From an uncultured Collinsella sp. (GTDB lineage Bacteria; Actinomycetota; Coriobacteriia; Coriobacteriales; Coriobacteriaceae): a stretch of 64,000 nucleotides of DNA. Positions 16,294-23,967 of this stretch are shown one piece after another. The notes under the pieces were generated by a model. It ran no database searches. It saw nothing but the letters and a program-made list of their open reading frames with translations, and had not been told where the DNA came from. A program made the position numbers and the translations under genes. The number at the start of each line of letters is the position of its first letter. Within the stretch, counting starts at the first letter, position 1. The stretch spans positions 1 to 64,000 of the forward strand of contig CALDWI010000037.1 in assembly GCA_937923795.1 (NCBI GenBank), read 5' to 3'.

Positions 16294-17151
16294 GTGGAAA
16301 CGAATGTTCAAAAGATGCAGGTCCTGCTCGAGACCGTGCGCGCCGGCAGTTTTACGCGCGCCGCCGAGCGGCTGAGCTATTCGCAGTCGGGCGTGAGCCG
16401 TATGGTGGCCGATCTTGAGGCCGACTGGGGCTTTAAAGTGCTTGATAGAAGCCGCGAGGGCGTAGTGCTTTCTGCCGACGGGCGGCAAGTTATGCCGGCG
16501 GTTGAGGCGCTCTGTGAGGAATTCACTCGCCTGCAGCGACGGGTGGATGAGATGCGTGGGCTCATGCGCGGCAAAATCTGCATCGGTACGTTTTCGAGCG
16601 TGGCGACCCACGTGCTGCCGCCGGTGATTGCGCACTTTCGCGCCGATCACCCGGACGTCGATTACGAGCTGCTGATGGGTGATTACTCCGAGATTGAGCA
16701 ATGGGTGGCGGAAGGCCGCTGCGACTTGGGCTTTATTCCGCGCGAGCCGCACGGTGCCGGCATGGCGTCGCGGCCGTTGGTGCAAGACGAGCTGATGGCC
16801 GTGGTGCCAGCGAACTCTTCGCTTGCCATCGCGGAGGTCGTTTCCCTTGCCGATTTGGCCAACGAGCAGTTTATTCTGCTGGAACGCGGTAGCGACGACG
16901 AAATAACGCCGCTGTTTCGCCGCGCGGGCCTGGCAGTGCGCTCAAAACTGTCGACCTGGGATGACTATGCGATTATGGCCATGGTCGAGGACGGCCTGGG
17001 CGTGAGCGTTCTTCCGGCGCTCATCTTGCGCCGCTGCCAGTTCGATGTCGCCGTGCGCCCTCTCGAGGGACATCCTCATCGGCAGATCAACGCCATATAC
17101 CGCACCGCTGACGTTTCGCTTGCGGCGGCTCGTTTCCTTGAATATCTCTAA
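16294..17151 (+). CDS. LysR-family transcriptional regulator
   Basis: 285-aa LysR protein with the N-terminal helix-turn-helix (ETVRAGSFTRAAERLSYSQSGVSRMVADLE) and a periplasmic-binding-like effector domain beginning near GKICIGTFSSVATHVLP. I chose the GTG start at 16294 because GGAGGGG lies 7 bp upstream; the ATG seven codons earlier has no ribosome binding site. It is divergent from an EamA exporter, the standard arrangement for a regulator and its exporter target. The inducer is unknown. Confidence 0.87.
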   Translation: METNVQKMQVLLETVRAGSFTRAAERLSYSQSGVSRMVADLEADWGFKVLDRSREGVVLSADGRQVMPAVEALCEEFTRLQRRVDEMRGLMRGKICIGTFSSVATHVLPPVIAHFRADHPDVDYELLMGDYSEIEQWVAEGRCDLGFIPREPHGAGMASRPLVQDELMAVVPANSSLAIAEVVSLADLANEQFILLERGSDDEITPLFRRAGLAVRSKLSTWDDYAIMAMVEDGLGVSVLPALILRRCQFDVAVRPLEGHPHRQINAIYRTADVSLAAARFLEYL

Positions 17152-17210
17152 AAGCGCGTACCTGTTGTCTACTTTGGGACAATTCTCGGGGTTCGGTACA
17201 TTTTCTTATG

Positions 17211-17292
17211 AAATTGAACTTTCGGATAATGCGCCGCGCTATACTGCTGCCTAAATTGAACTCAGGTTCAATTTGTGTTCTATAAATTGAAC
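17211..17292 (+). promoter_or_regulatory. AAATTGAAC operator array and promoter of the HTH-aminotransferase gene
   Basis: Four copies of the 9-mer AAATTGAAC occur: direct copies at 17211-17219, 17253-17261 and 17284-17292, and an inverted copy at 17266-17274, which forms a palindrome with the second (AAATTGAAC-TCAG-GTTCAATTT). A TATACT -10-like box at 17240-17245 lies between the first and second copies. The array ends 21 bp before the ATG. It is the probable autoregulatory operator of the Cro/C1-type domain encoded just downstream. Confidence 0.7.
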
Positions 17293-17313
17293 TTTGCCAG
17301 CAAGGAGGTTCTA

Positions 17314-18834
17314 ATGGCCCAAGAGACGTTTAGCGATCGCCTGCGACAGACCATGTCCGATCGCGACGTTCGCCAGTCGGATGTAATCCGCGCATCGGAG
17401 ATGCTCGGCAAAAAACTCGGCAAGAGTCAGATGAGCCAATATGTGAGCGGCAAGACGATCCCGCGGCGCGATGTGGCAGAGCTGCTCGCCCGTATTTTGG
17501 AGGTCGATGTTTCCTGGCTGCTCGCCAGTGACGCCGATCAAGTCGAGACGTCCTCGTCCCATAACGTTGCCAAATCCGAACCTAGTCCCTCAGCTCAAAT
17601 TCCAAGGAGCACCACCATGCGTACTTTTTCTAAATCCACCAAGCTCGATAACGTCCTGTATGACGTGCGCGGTCCCGTCGTCGACGAGGCTGCCCGTATG
17701 GAGGACGAGGGCGAGCGCATCCTCAAGCTCAATATCGGCAACCCGGCGCCCTTCGGTTTTCGCACGCCCGACGAGGTTATCAAGGACATGCGCCAGCAGC
17801 TGCCCGACTGCGAAGGCTATTCCAACTCGCGCGGCCTGTTCTCTGCGCGCAAGGCGATCATGCAGTATTCGCAGATCAAGGGCCTGCCCAATGTTCAGAT
17901 GGAGCATATCTACACGGGCAACGGCGTGTCCGAACTCATTCAGCTTTCGATGAACGCTCTGCTCGACAATGGCGACGAGATTTTGATCCCCAGCCCCGAC
18001 TATCCGCTCTGGACGGCGTGCGCAACCCTCGCCGGCGGTCATCCCGTGCACTATCTATGCGATGAGCAGGCGGATTGGTATCCCGACCTGGAGGATATGG
18101 AGTCCAAGATCACGGGCGCGACCAAGGCCCTCGTCATCATCAACCCCAACAACCCCACGGGCTCGGTCTACCCGCGCGAGGTGCTCGAGGGCATCGTCGA
18201 GGTTGCGCGCAGGCATCAGCTGATGATCTTTGCCGATGAGATCTACGACCGTCTGTGCATGGACGGCTACGAGCACGTCTCGATTGCCTCGCTCGCTCCC
18301 GATCTGCCCTGCGTTACCTTTAGCGGCCTTTCCAAGTCGCACATGATTGCGGGCTATCGTATTGGCTGGATGGTGCTTTCGGGCAACCAGCGCTGCATGA
18401 GCGACTTCATCATGGGCATCAACATGCTCTCCAACATGCGCCTGTGCTCCAATGTGCCGGCTCAGTCGATCGTTCAGACGGCGCTCGGCGGACACCAGTC
18501 GGTCAATGACTACATCCGTCCCGGCGGTCGTGTCTACGAGCAGCGCAACTTTGTGTATGAGGCACTCAACAAGATCGATGGCATCTCGGTGGTCAAGCCG
18601 CGCGCGGCATTCTATATCTTCCCCAAGATGGATGTTAAGAAGTTCAACATCACCGATGACGAGCAGTTTGCCCTCGACCTGCTGCACGAGAAGAAGATTC
18701 TGATCACGCGCGGCGGCGGCTTTAACTGGGCCGAGCCCGATCACTTCCGCATCGTGTACCTGCCGCGCATGGAAGTGCTCAAAGAGTCGCTCGAAGACCT
18801 CGCCGATTTCTTCGATCATTACCGCCAGAGCTAA
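17314..18834 (+). CDS. Cro/C1-type HTH fused to alanine-type aminotransferase
   Basis: 506-aa fusion. Residues 5-75 are a Cro/C1-like DNA-binding domain (MSQYVSGKTIPRRDVAELLARIL). Residues 76-101 are a Ser-rich linker. From residue 102 there is a complete fold-type I aminotransferase close to AlaA (glutamate-pyruvate aminotransferase): PNNPTG at about 278-283, FADEIYD at 307-312, and PLP Lys341 in SGLSKSHMIAGYRIGW. ATG 17314 follows AAGGAGG. Met102 (17617) is itself preceded by AAGGAG at 7-bp spacing, so a stand-alone ~405-aa aminotransferase may also be made. An AAATTGAAC array lies upstream. Confidence 0.85.
   Translation: MAQETFSDRLRQTMSDRDVRQSDVIRASEMLGKKLGKSQMSQYVSGKTIPRRDVAELLARILEVDVSWLLASDADQVETSSSHNVAKSEPSPSAQIPRSTTMRTFSKSTKLDNVLYDVRGPVVDEAARMEDEGERILKLNIGNPAPFGFRTPDEVIKDMRQQLPDCEGYSNSRGLFSARKAIMQYSQIKGLPNVQMEHIYTGNGVSELIQLSMNALLDNGDEILIPSPDYPLWTACATLAGGHPVHYLCDEQADWYPDLEDMESKITGATKALVIINPNNPTGSVYPREVLEGIVEVARRHQLMIFADEIYDRLCMDGYEHVSIASLAPDLPCVTFSGLSKSHMIAGYRIGWMVLSGNQRCMSDFIMGINMLSNMRLCSNVPAQSIVQTALGGHQSVNDYIRPGGRVYEQRNFVYEALNKIDGISVVKPRAAFYIFPKMDVKKFNITDDEQFALDLLHEKKILITRGGGFNWAEPDHFRIVYLPRMEVLKESLEDLADFFDHYRQS
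17604..17619 (+). promoter_or_regulatory. Internal ribosome binding site and ATG within the HTH-aminotransferase gene
   Basis: AAGGAG, 7-bp spacer, then in-frame ATG at 17617 exactly at the start of the aminotransferase homology. It could drive a second, HTH-free product or be a relic of two once separate genes. Confidence 0.55.
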
Positions 18835-18857
18835 GGGATAGAGGCCCCATACAATCG

Positions 18858-18893
18858 AAAGCTCCCTGCAGTTGCTTGGCTGCGGGGAGCTTT
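18858..18893. terminator. Bidirectional terminator between aminotransferase and def
   Basis: AAAGCTCCCTGCA pairs with TGCGGGGAGCTTT around a 10-nt loop, with TTTCTT after it on the plus strand. It lies between convergent genes. Confidence 0.8.
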
Positions 18894-18908
18894 CTTGAAT
18901 CGGCGGAA

Positions 18909-19319
18909 CTAAATAACGATTCCGTTGCAGTGGTCGATTTCGTGCTGGATGATCTCGGCGGTGTAGCCCGAGAAGTTTTTGATGCGGCGGACAAAGTTCT
19001 CGTCCAAATACTCAACCTTAATGCGGCGATAGCGGGTACAGGGACGCTCGCCGATCAGCGAGAGGCACCCTTCGCTCGTCTGATAGGCATTGACCTGCTC
19101 GAGAATTTGAGGGTTGTACATCAGGAGCGCCCTGGTGCCGTCCTTTACGCAGATGATGCGTTTGCGCACGCCGATCATGTTGGCGGCGAGGCCCACGCAC
19201 TCGTGCTCATGTTCGTTGAGCGTATCCAGGAGGTCCTGCCCGGTCGCGGCGTCGTCGGGTCCCGCGTCTTCGGAAGGAAGGCGCAAAAAGAACTCGGATT
19301 TCATGATGGGCTTGATCAT
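18909..19319 (-). CDS. def: Peptide deformylase (short form)
   Basis: 136-aa metallo-deformylase removing the formyl group from nascent proteins. Motif II is SEGCLS with the ligand Cys, and motif III is QHEIDH with two ligand His and catalytic Glu. Motif I is GLAANMIG with Met in place of the usual Gln, a feature of the short clostridial-type subfamily opening with MIKPIMK. ATG 19319 follows GAGGAG; a longer frame to 19535 is unlikely. It contrasts with the homologue at 11166-11585, which keeps the Gln but lost the Glu. Confidence 0.87.
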   Translation of the reverse strand: MIKPIMKSEFFLRLPSEDAGPDDAATGQDLLDTLNEHEHECVGLAANMIGVRKRIICVKDGTRALLMYNPQILEQVNAYQTSEGCLSLIGERPCTRYRRIKVEYLDENFVRRIKNFSGYTAEIIQHEIDHCNGIVI

Positions 19320-19422
19320 GGCGGGCTCCTCATGTCTTATGCTTTCGTGGACTTTTAATAATAGCGCGGAAGGAAAGCTGTGCGTCCGCGTTACAATCTT
19401 TCGATGTTGGACCATGTTGCCA

Positions 19423-19489
19423 GACTCGTCGTGTACGGCGTCTGGCGTAAGTCTAGGGCTTATTTTTCGCCCTGGACTGTTCCTCTGGG
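19423..19489 (+). promoter_or_regulatory. Tandem hairpins in the MFS exporter leader
   Basis: CCAGAC...GTCTGG forms one stem-loop and CTAGGGC-TTATTTTTC-GCCCTGG a second, both upstream of the MFS start. They could be a structured attenuator, but no known riboswitch class was recognised. Confidence 0.3.
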
Positions 19490-19524
19490 GCGATGCGACT
19501 GTCGTTCCAAGAGGAAGGAAATGC

Positions 19525-20940
19525 ATGGGGAGCAAATCTCAGCAACAAGTTCAAGTAACGCCATCGGCCACTGCGGCGCTTCTCGCCGTAATGTATATCG
19601 CAGCCTTTGTTGCCGCGTTTAACGAGAACATCATTAACGTGGCGTTGCACGACATTATGGCGGCCTTTTCGGTGAGTGCCACCACGGCGCAGTGGCTCGT
19701 TTCGGGCTACATGATCGTGACGTCGATCTTTACGGCCATCATGGCCTTCCTGTCCGGTCGTTTCTCGACGCGCAAGCTGCTGTTTTTCGCATGCGGATGC
19801 ATGGTCGCCGGCGAAGTCCTGTGCCTGGTCGCTCCGTCGTTTAGCGTTTTGCTGCCAAGCCGTATTTTGCAGGCTGCAGGATCGGGCATCTTGTTTCCGC
19901 TCATGATGAACGTGGTGCTGTCTTGTGCCCCGCGTGAGAAGCTCGGTCTGTATCTGAGCCTGGGTGGTGCCTGCATTACGCTGGGGCCGGCGTTTGGACC
20001 CGTGATCAGCGGTCTTATGTGCACGTTGTTTGGCTGGAGGGCGGTGTTCGTAGTGCCGCTGGTGGCCGGCATTGTGGTCGCTGCGGCGGGCGTAAAGCTT
20101 GTTCAGAATGTCGGAGAGCGCTCGAACACCACGCTTGATATTCTGTCGGTTGTTTTGCTCGCCGCCGGCATTACGGCATTTGTGTATTCCGTAGGCGAGT
20201 TCTCGACCAATCTGATTGCCGGCATCGTGACGCTTATCGCCGCCATTGTGCTGCTCGGCCTGTTTGCGGCCCGCCAGCTCAAACTCGAGCATCCGGTGCT
20301 TAACGTGCGTCCCATGGCGAGCGTTCGTTTTTGGCCTGCGTGCCTGCTTGTGGTGGTGTCGATGATGACGACGTTCTCGATGAGCGTTTTGTTGCCGCTC
20401 TATTTTGAGGGCGCATACGGCATGACCGCACTTGTTGCGGGCTTGCTCATTTTGCCGGCGATTGCCTGTAACGCCGTGACCTCGATTGTGGGCGGACGCG
20501 TGATGGACGCCCGTGGCGCATGGCCGCTGCTGCCGGTCGGCTTTGCCCTGATTGCCGTGGGGCAGACTGCCATCTCGATGACGGCGGCGAGTATGAACAT
20601 CGGCGTCGTTGTGGCGCTGACCGTTGTGGTGTATGCCGGAGTCGGTTTGGTGCTGAGCCCCTCGCAAACGGCCGGATTGGAGACGCTGCCTGCCGCTGAA
20701 CATCCTCACGGAACGGCATTGCTTAACACGTGGAACATGATTGCCGCATCGTTTGGCCCGTCGCTGTTTATCGGCCTGCTCTCGAGTTCTGCGGCGACTG
20801 CCGGCGCCGCTGGCGTTGCGACCGACGTTGCCCAGGCGATTGGATTTGCGGCAGCCGTGCGTGTGGCGGCTGTAATTGCCGTGGTCGGATTTGTGGCATC
20901 GGTTGTGTACGCTCGCCGCGAGTCGCACATGTCGCATTAA
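19525..20940 (+). CDS. MFS multidrug exporter, DHA2 (EmrB/QacA) type
   Basis: 471-aa inner-membrane drug:H+ antiporter with about 14 hydrophobic helices. Family motifs are NENIINVALHDI in helix 1, AQWLVSGYMIV (motif D1-like), FLSGRFSTRKLLF (motif A) and GPAFGPVISGL (motif C-like) in helix 5. I chose ATG 19525 after GAGGAAGGAAATGC; the open frame continues upstream without homology. The ~200-bp region upstream contains two tandem hairpins that may form a regulatory leader. The substrate is unknown. Confidence 0.87.
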   Translation: MGSKSQQQVQVTPSATAALLAVMYIAAFVAAFNENIINVALHDIMAAFSVSATTAQWLVSGYMIVTSIFTAIMAFLSGRFSTRKLLFFACGCMVAGEVLCLVAPSFSVLLPSRILQAAGSGILFPLMMNVVLSCAPREKLGLYLSLGGACITLGPAFGPVISGLMCTLFGWRAVFVVPLVAGIVVAAAGVKLVQNVGERSNTTLDILSVVLLAAGITAFVYSVGEFSTNLIAGIVTLIAAIVLLGLFAARQLKLEHPVLNVRPMASVRFWPACLLVVVSMMTTFSMSVLLPLYFEGAYGMTALVAGLLILPAIACNAVTSIVGGRVMDARGAWPLLPVGFALIAVGQTAISMTAASMNIGVVVALTVVVYAGVGLVLSPSQTAGLETLPAAEHPHGTALLNTWNMIAASFGPSLFIGLLSSSAATAGAAGVATDVAQAIGFAAAVRVAAVIAVVGFVASVVYARRESHMSH

Positions 20941-21092
20941 TGTGTGCACATAGATTCTGCAGCTAGATTAGCGGGCGACACCATAAACTAATGGACGTTT
21001 TGCCGAGAGGCATGAATGTTTAAAGCGCAAAGAGTGCGCGACGGGCCCCGCGAATGGGGCGATGATGCCCGAGAGGGCCAAGAAGGAGTCTC

Positions 21093-22004
21093 ATGTCTGA
21101 GAACGAAGAGATCATGAACGAGACCGAGAACGAGACCATGGCTGCCGAGGTTGAGGCAGTCGAGACCGTGGAGACCGAAGCTGCCGAGGTTGAGGCTGCT
21201 GACGAGGTTTCCGCCGAGGAGGAGGCCGAGGTTGTCGAGGCCGCCGTTGATTACGATGACGAAGAGCTGATGGACAAGATGCAGAAGGCCGCCCGCCTGC
21301 TGCGTAGCCGTCGCTTTGCTATTTCCAAGGAGGAGGAGGCCAAGGCCGAGCGCATGGCGAACATCGAGCGCGCCATCAAGCTTCTTGACCTCAAGCCCAA
21401 GATGGAGCAGAAGGAAATGTCCGACCTGCTGGGCATGCGCCTTCGTGAGCTCGATGGCCTGATGGCCGAGGCCGAGGCTGCCGATCTGGTCGGCCGCATC
21501 GACGACGCCGAGGGCGATATGCGCAAGATCGTCGTCTTTGCTGCCGAGGATGCCGCTGAGGGCCTGGTCGAGCTTGCCAACAAGAAGGAGAAGCTCCTGC
21601 CCGAGCTTTCTTATGAGGAGGCCACCGAGCTGATGGCCGCTCTCGATAAGGTTATCGCCCCGCTCGTCGCCATGGGCCTGGACGAGGACCGCGGTCCTCG
21701 CGGCGGCCGTGACGACCGTGGCGGCCGTGGCGGCGACCGTGGCGGTCGCGGCGGCTTTGGTGATCGCGGTGGCCGTGGCGGCGACCGTGGCGGTCGCGGT
21801 GGCGATCGCGGTGGTCGCGGCGGCTTTGGTGACCGTGGCGGCGACCGTGGCGGTCGCGGCGGCTTTGGTGGCAACCGTGGTGGCTATGGCGATCGCGGCG
21901 GCAACCGTGGCGGCTTCGGCGGCAACCGTGGTAACGACCGCGGCGGTCGCGGCGGCGACCGTGGCGGCCGCAACGGCGGCGGCTTCCGCGGCAACCGCTT
22001 TTAG
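21093..22004 (+). CDS. RGG-box protein with winged-helix-like core
   Basis: 303 aa in three parts. Residues 1-60 are strongly acidic (Glu/Ala/Val-rich, disordered). Residues ~60-205 are helical, with an HTH/winged-helix-like stretch: MEQKEMSDLLGMRLRELDGL, a helix, then VGRIDD-x-DMRKIVVFA as the wing. Residues ~207-303 are about twenty RGG/GDRGG/GFG repeats, Gly- and Arg-rich like eukaryotic and cyanobacterial RGG RNA-binding tails. GAAGGAG precedes the ATG. The architecture suggests a nucleic-acid-binding protein able to condense or chaperone RNA; specific function is not recognised. It is monocistronic, followed by several hairpins. Confidence 0.8.
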   Translation: MSENEEIMNETENETMAAEVEAVETVETEAAEVEAADEVSAEEEAEVVEAAVDYDDEELMDKMQKAARLLRSRRFAISKEEEAKAERMANIERAIKLLDLKPKMEQKEMSDLLGMRLRELDGLMAEAEAADLVGRIDDAEGDMRKIVVFAAEDAAEGLVELANKKEKLLPELSYEEATELMAALDKVIAPLVAMGLDEDRGPRGGRDDRGGRGGDRGGRGGFGDRGGRGGDRGGRGGDRGGRGGFGDRGGDRGGRGGFGGNRGGYGDRGGNRGGFGGNRGNDRGGRGGDRGGRNGGGFRGNRF

Positions 22005-22006
22005 GG

Positions 22007-22033
22007 GTTACGCGGTTCTACGAACCGCGTAAC
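22007..22033 (+). terminator. Hairpin after the RGG-box gene
   Basis: A perfect 11-bp stem GTTACGCGGTT / AACCGCGTAAC with a CTACG loop starts 3 bp after the stop codon. It lacks a T-tract, so it may be a stability hairpin rather than a classic terminator. Confidence 0.6.
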
Positions 22034-22040
22034 TAGTTGA

Positions 22041-22150
22041 CGCTGCAAACCCGTCAGAGCGGCAATCTGCCTTTCAACTTCGGCGGCATGACCAGAAGGT
22101 CAATGCCGCCTCGTTTCAAGGCACCTTGCTCGCTCTGGCGGGCTTTCGCT
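22041..22150. repeat. ~110-bp imperfect palindromic element
   Basis: Arms CCCGTCAGAGCG...CGCTCTGGCGGG with further internal pairing CTGCCTTTCA...CAAGGCA and a central GGCGGCATGACC-AGAA-GGTCAATGCCGCC hairpin. It shares GGCAATCTGC and GCACCTTGC with the palindrome at 11580-11688. No gene is seen in it. It occupies part of the 319-bp gap between the RGG gene and pdxT. Confidence 0.55.
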
Positions 22151-22219
22151 GTCGGTGCCAAAACATCGGCGTTGCCGAAGCAGTCGTTGGGAACGTTCTT
22201 AAACGACTACGTAGTATGA

Positions 22220-22279
22220 GAGTGGATAATCTCCCGGTTTGAGCCTGCATTCAAGCTTAGAGTGGGAGATTGTCCACTC
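22220..22279. repeat. Long inverted repeat near the pdxT 3' end
   Basis: GAGTGGATAATCTCCC and GGGAGATTGTCCACTC (16-bp arms, one mismatch) enclose a 28-nt loop that can itself fold (TTTGAG / TTCAAG). It lies 45 bp beyond the pdxT stop and may end that operon. Confidence 0.55.
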
Positions 22280-22323
22280 CCATTTGTTATGTGTCCGAAA
22301 ATCTACGCTCGTTTCTGCTCTTC

Positions 22324-22911
22324 CTACATTTGTAGGAACAGTTCGTGGAGGCGGGTGTCTTCGTCGAGTTCGGGGTGGAAGGTTACGCCGAGCTGGTTGC
22401 CTTGGCGGGCGGCGACGATACGGCCGTCGACTTCGGCTAGGGCCTCAGCGTCGCCGTGCACTTCGACGATACGGGGCGCGCGGATAAACGTCAGCGGCAC
22501 CTCACCGTCGATGCCGGCGACGGATCCTTGAGTGCGAAAACTGCCGAGCTGTCTGCCATAGGCATTACGCTCAACGAGTACGTCCATGGTTGCCAGGCGC
22601 GGCGTTCCTTTATCGTCGTGTGCGGCAAGATTGCGCGCCAATAGAATCAAGCCGGCGCAGGTGCCAAGGACGGGCATGCCTTCAACAATGTGGGTGCGAA
22701 GCTCATCGAGCATGCCGAGCTCGGCAAGTAGCTTGCCCTGAACGGTAGACTCGCCGCCGGGGAGTACCAGACGGTCAAAGTCCTGCTTCAAATCAGCCGC
22801 CTGTCTCAACTCAATACAACGTGCGCCCAGCTCGTACAGCCTCGCCTCATGCTCGGCAAAAGCGCCTTGGACCGCCAGCACGGCGACCGTTTGGTCTGCG
22901 TAATCACTCAT
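22324..22911 (-). CDS. pdxT: PdxT, glutaminase subunit of pyridoxal 5'-phosphate synthase
   Basis: 195-aa class I glutamine amidotransferase that supplies ammonia to PdxS. Visible are VLAVQGAFAEH at the N-terminus, the LPGGEST glutamine-binding loop, the nucleophile Cys in GTCAGLILLA, RNAYGRQLGSF, and the catalytic His-Glu in FHPEL. It lies 20 bp downstream of pdxS, in the usual S-then-T operon for de novo vitamin B6. Confidence 0.95.
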   Translation of the reverse strand: MSDYADQTVAVLAVQGAFAEHEARLYELGARCIELRQAADLKQDFDRLVLPGGESTVQGKLLAELGMLDELRTHIVEGMPVLGTCAGLILLARNLAAHDDKGTPRLATMDVLVERNAYGRQLGSFRTQGSVAGIDGEVPLTFIRAPRIVEVHGDAEALAEVDGRIVAARQGNQLGVTFHPELDEDTRLHELFLQM

Positions 22912-22931
22912 GTGCGATCCTTTCTGCTGGA

Positions 22932-23822
22932 CTAGCGCCCACGCTCCTCCATGATGATTTCGATCTCGTCGGCGTTGATGCCCACCATGGCCTCGCCCAG
23001 GTCTTCCGAAAGCTCGGCGATGAGCTTGGCATCGGTGAAGTTTGCCACGGCCTTGACGATGGCGGCGGCGCGCTTGGCGGGGTCGCCGCTCTTAAAGATG
23101 CCCGAGCCGACAAAGACGCCCTCGGCGCCCAGCTGCATCATCAGCGCGGCGTCGGCGGGGGTCGCTACGCCGCCGGCGGCAAAGTTCACGACGGGAAGCT
23201 TGCCCGTGGCATGGACCTCGCGCACCAGCTCGACCGGAACCTGTAGTTGCTTGGCTGCCTCAAAGAGCTCATCGTCGCGCAGGGCAACAACGTCGCGGAT
23301 CTGCTTCTGGATCTTGCGCATGTGGCGCACGGCCTGGACCACGTCGCCCGTGCCCGGCTCGCCCTTGGTGCGGATCATCGTGGCGCCCTCGGCAACACGG
23401 CGCAACGCCTCGCCCAGATCGCGGGCGCCGCAGACAAACGGCACGTCAAACTGGGCCTTGTCGATGTGATAGACGTCATCGGCAGGGGAAAGAACCTCGG
23501 ACTCGTCGATGTAATCGATCTCGATGGCCTGCAGGACCTGCGCCTCGACAATGTGCCCGATGCGGCACTTGGCCATAACGGGGATGGAGACGGCCTCTTG
23601 GATGCCCTTGATCATCTTGGGGTCGCTCATGCGCGAGACGCCGCCTGCGGCACGGATATCGGCCGGGATGCGCTCAAGTGCCATGACAGCGCAGGCGCCC
23701 GCCTCCTCGGCGATGCGTGCCTGCTCGGGCGTGGTGACGTCCATGATGACGCCGCCCTTGAGCATCTGCGCGAGCTCGCGATTGAGTTTGACGCGATCGG
23801 CCTTGCTGGTCTGTTCTGCCAT
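22932..23822 (-). CDS. pdxS: PdxS, pyridoxal 5'-phosphate synthase subunit
   Basis: 296-aa TIM-barrel synthase that builds PLP from ribose 5-phosphate, glyceraldehyde 3-phosphate and ammonia. Highly conserved segments include LAQMLKGGVIMDV, EEAGACAVMALERIPADIR, GVSRMSDP, KCRIGHIVEAQ, DESEVLSPAD, TKGEPGTG and NFAAGGVATPADAALMMQLG; the catalytic lysines lie in MAKCR and the RTKGE strand. ATG 23822 follows AAGGGAGC; a 14-codon upstream extension is rejected. Divergent from the MocR-type regulator. Confidence 0.96.
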   Translation of the reverse strand: MAEQTSKADRVKLNRELAQMLKGGVIMDVTTPEQARIAEEAGACAVMALERIPADIRAAGGVSRMSDPKMIKGIQEAVSIPVMAKCRIGHIVEAQVLQAIEIDYIDESEVLSPADDVYHIDKAQFDVPFVCGARDLGEALRRVAEGATMIRTKGEPGTGDVVQAVRHMRKIQKQIRDVVALRDDELFEAAKQLQVPVELVREVHATGKLPVVNFAAGGVATPADAALMMQLGAEGVFVGSGIFKSGDPAKRAAAIVKAVANFTDAKLIAELSEDLGEAMVGINADEIEIIMEERGR

Positions 23823-23912
23823 GGTTGCTCCCTTGGTTGGCATGTGCATTGCTTGACGGAACATCCTATCGGGGAGCTGGGTATGGCAAAATACTCAGTT
23901 TTCGAGATAATA

Positions 23913-23956
23913 ATAAGGTCAGCCTAATACCAGATTGAACAGCTCGATAAGGTCAG
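23913..23956. promoter_or_regulatory. Direct repeats in the pdxS/pdxR divergent promoter
   Basis: ATAAGGTCAG occurs exactly at 23913-23922 and again at 23947-23956, 34 bp apart (about three helical turns). Direct repeats of this kind are the known target type of MocR/PdxR proteins, so these are candidate sites for the adjacent regulator. Confidence 0.65.
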
Positions 23957-23967
23957 GTGGCAAACTC

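Noticed and set aside
19453..20949. 498-codon minus-strand frame opposite the MFS exporter
   Set aside because: Low-complexity His/Arg/Asn-rich translation with no motif; the plus strand is an unmistakable 14-helix transporter.
21709..21996. Dense tandem repeat that could suggest a CRISPR array or VNTR
   Set aside because: The repeats are in-frame GGC/CGT codon patterns encoding the RGG tail; there are no unique spacers or fixed repeat length.
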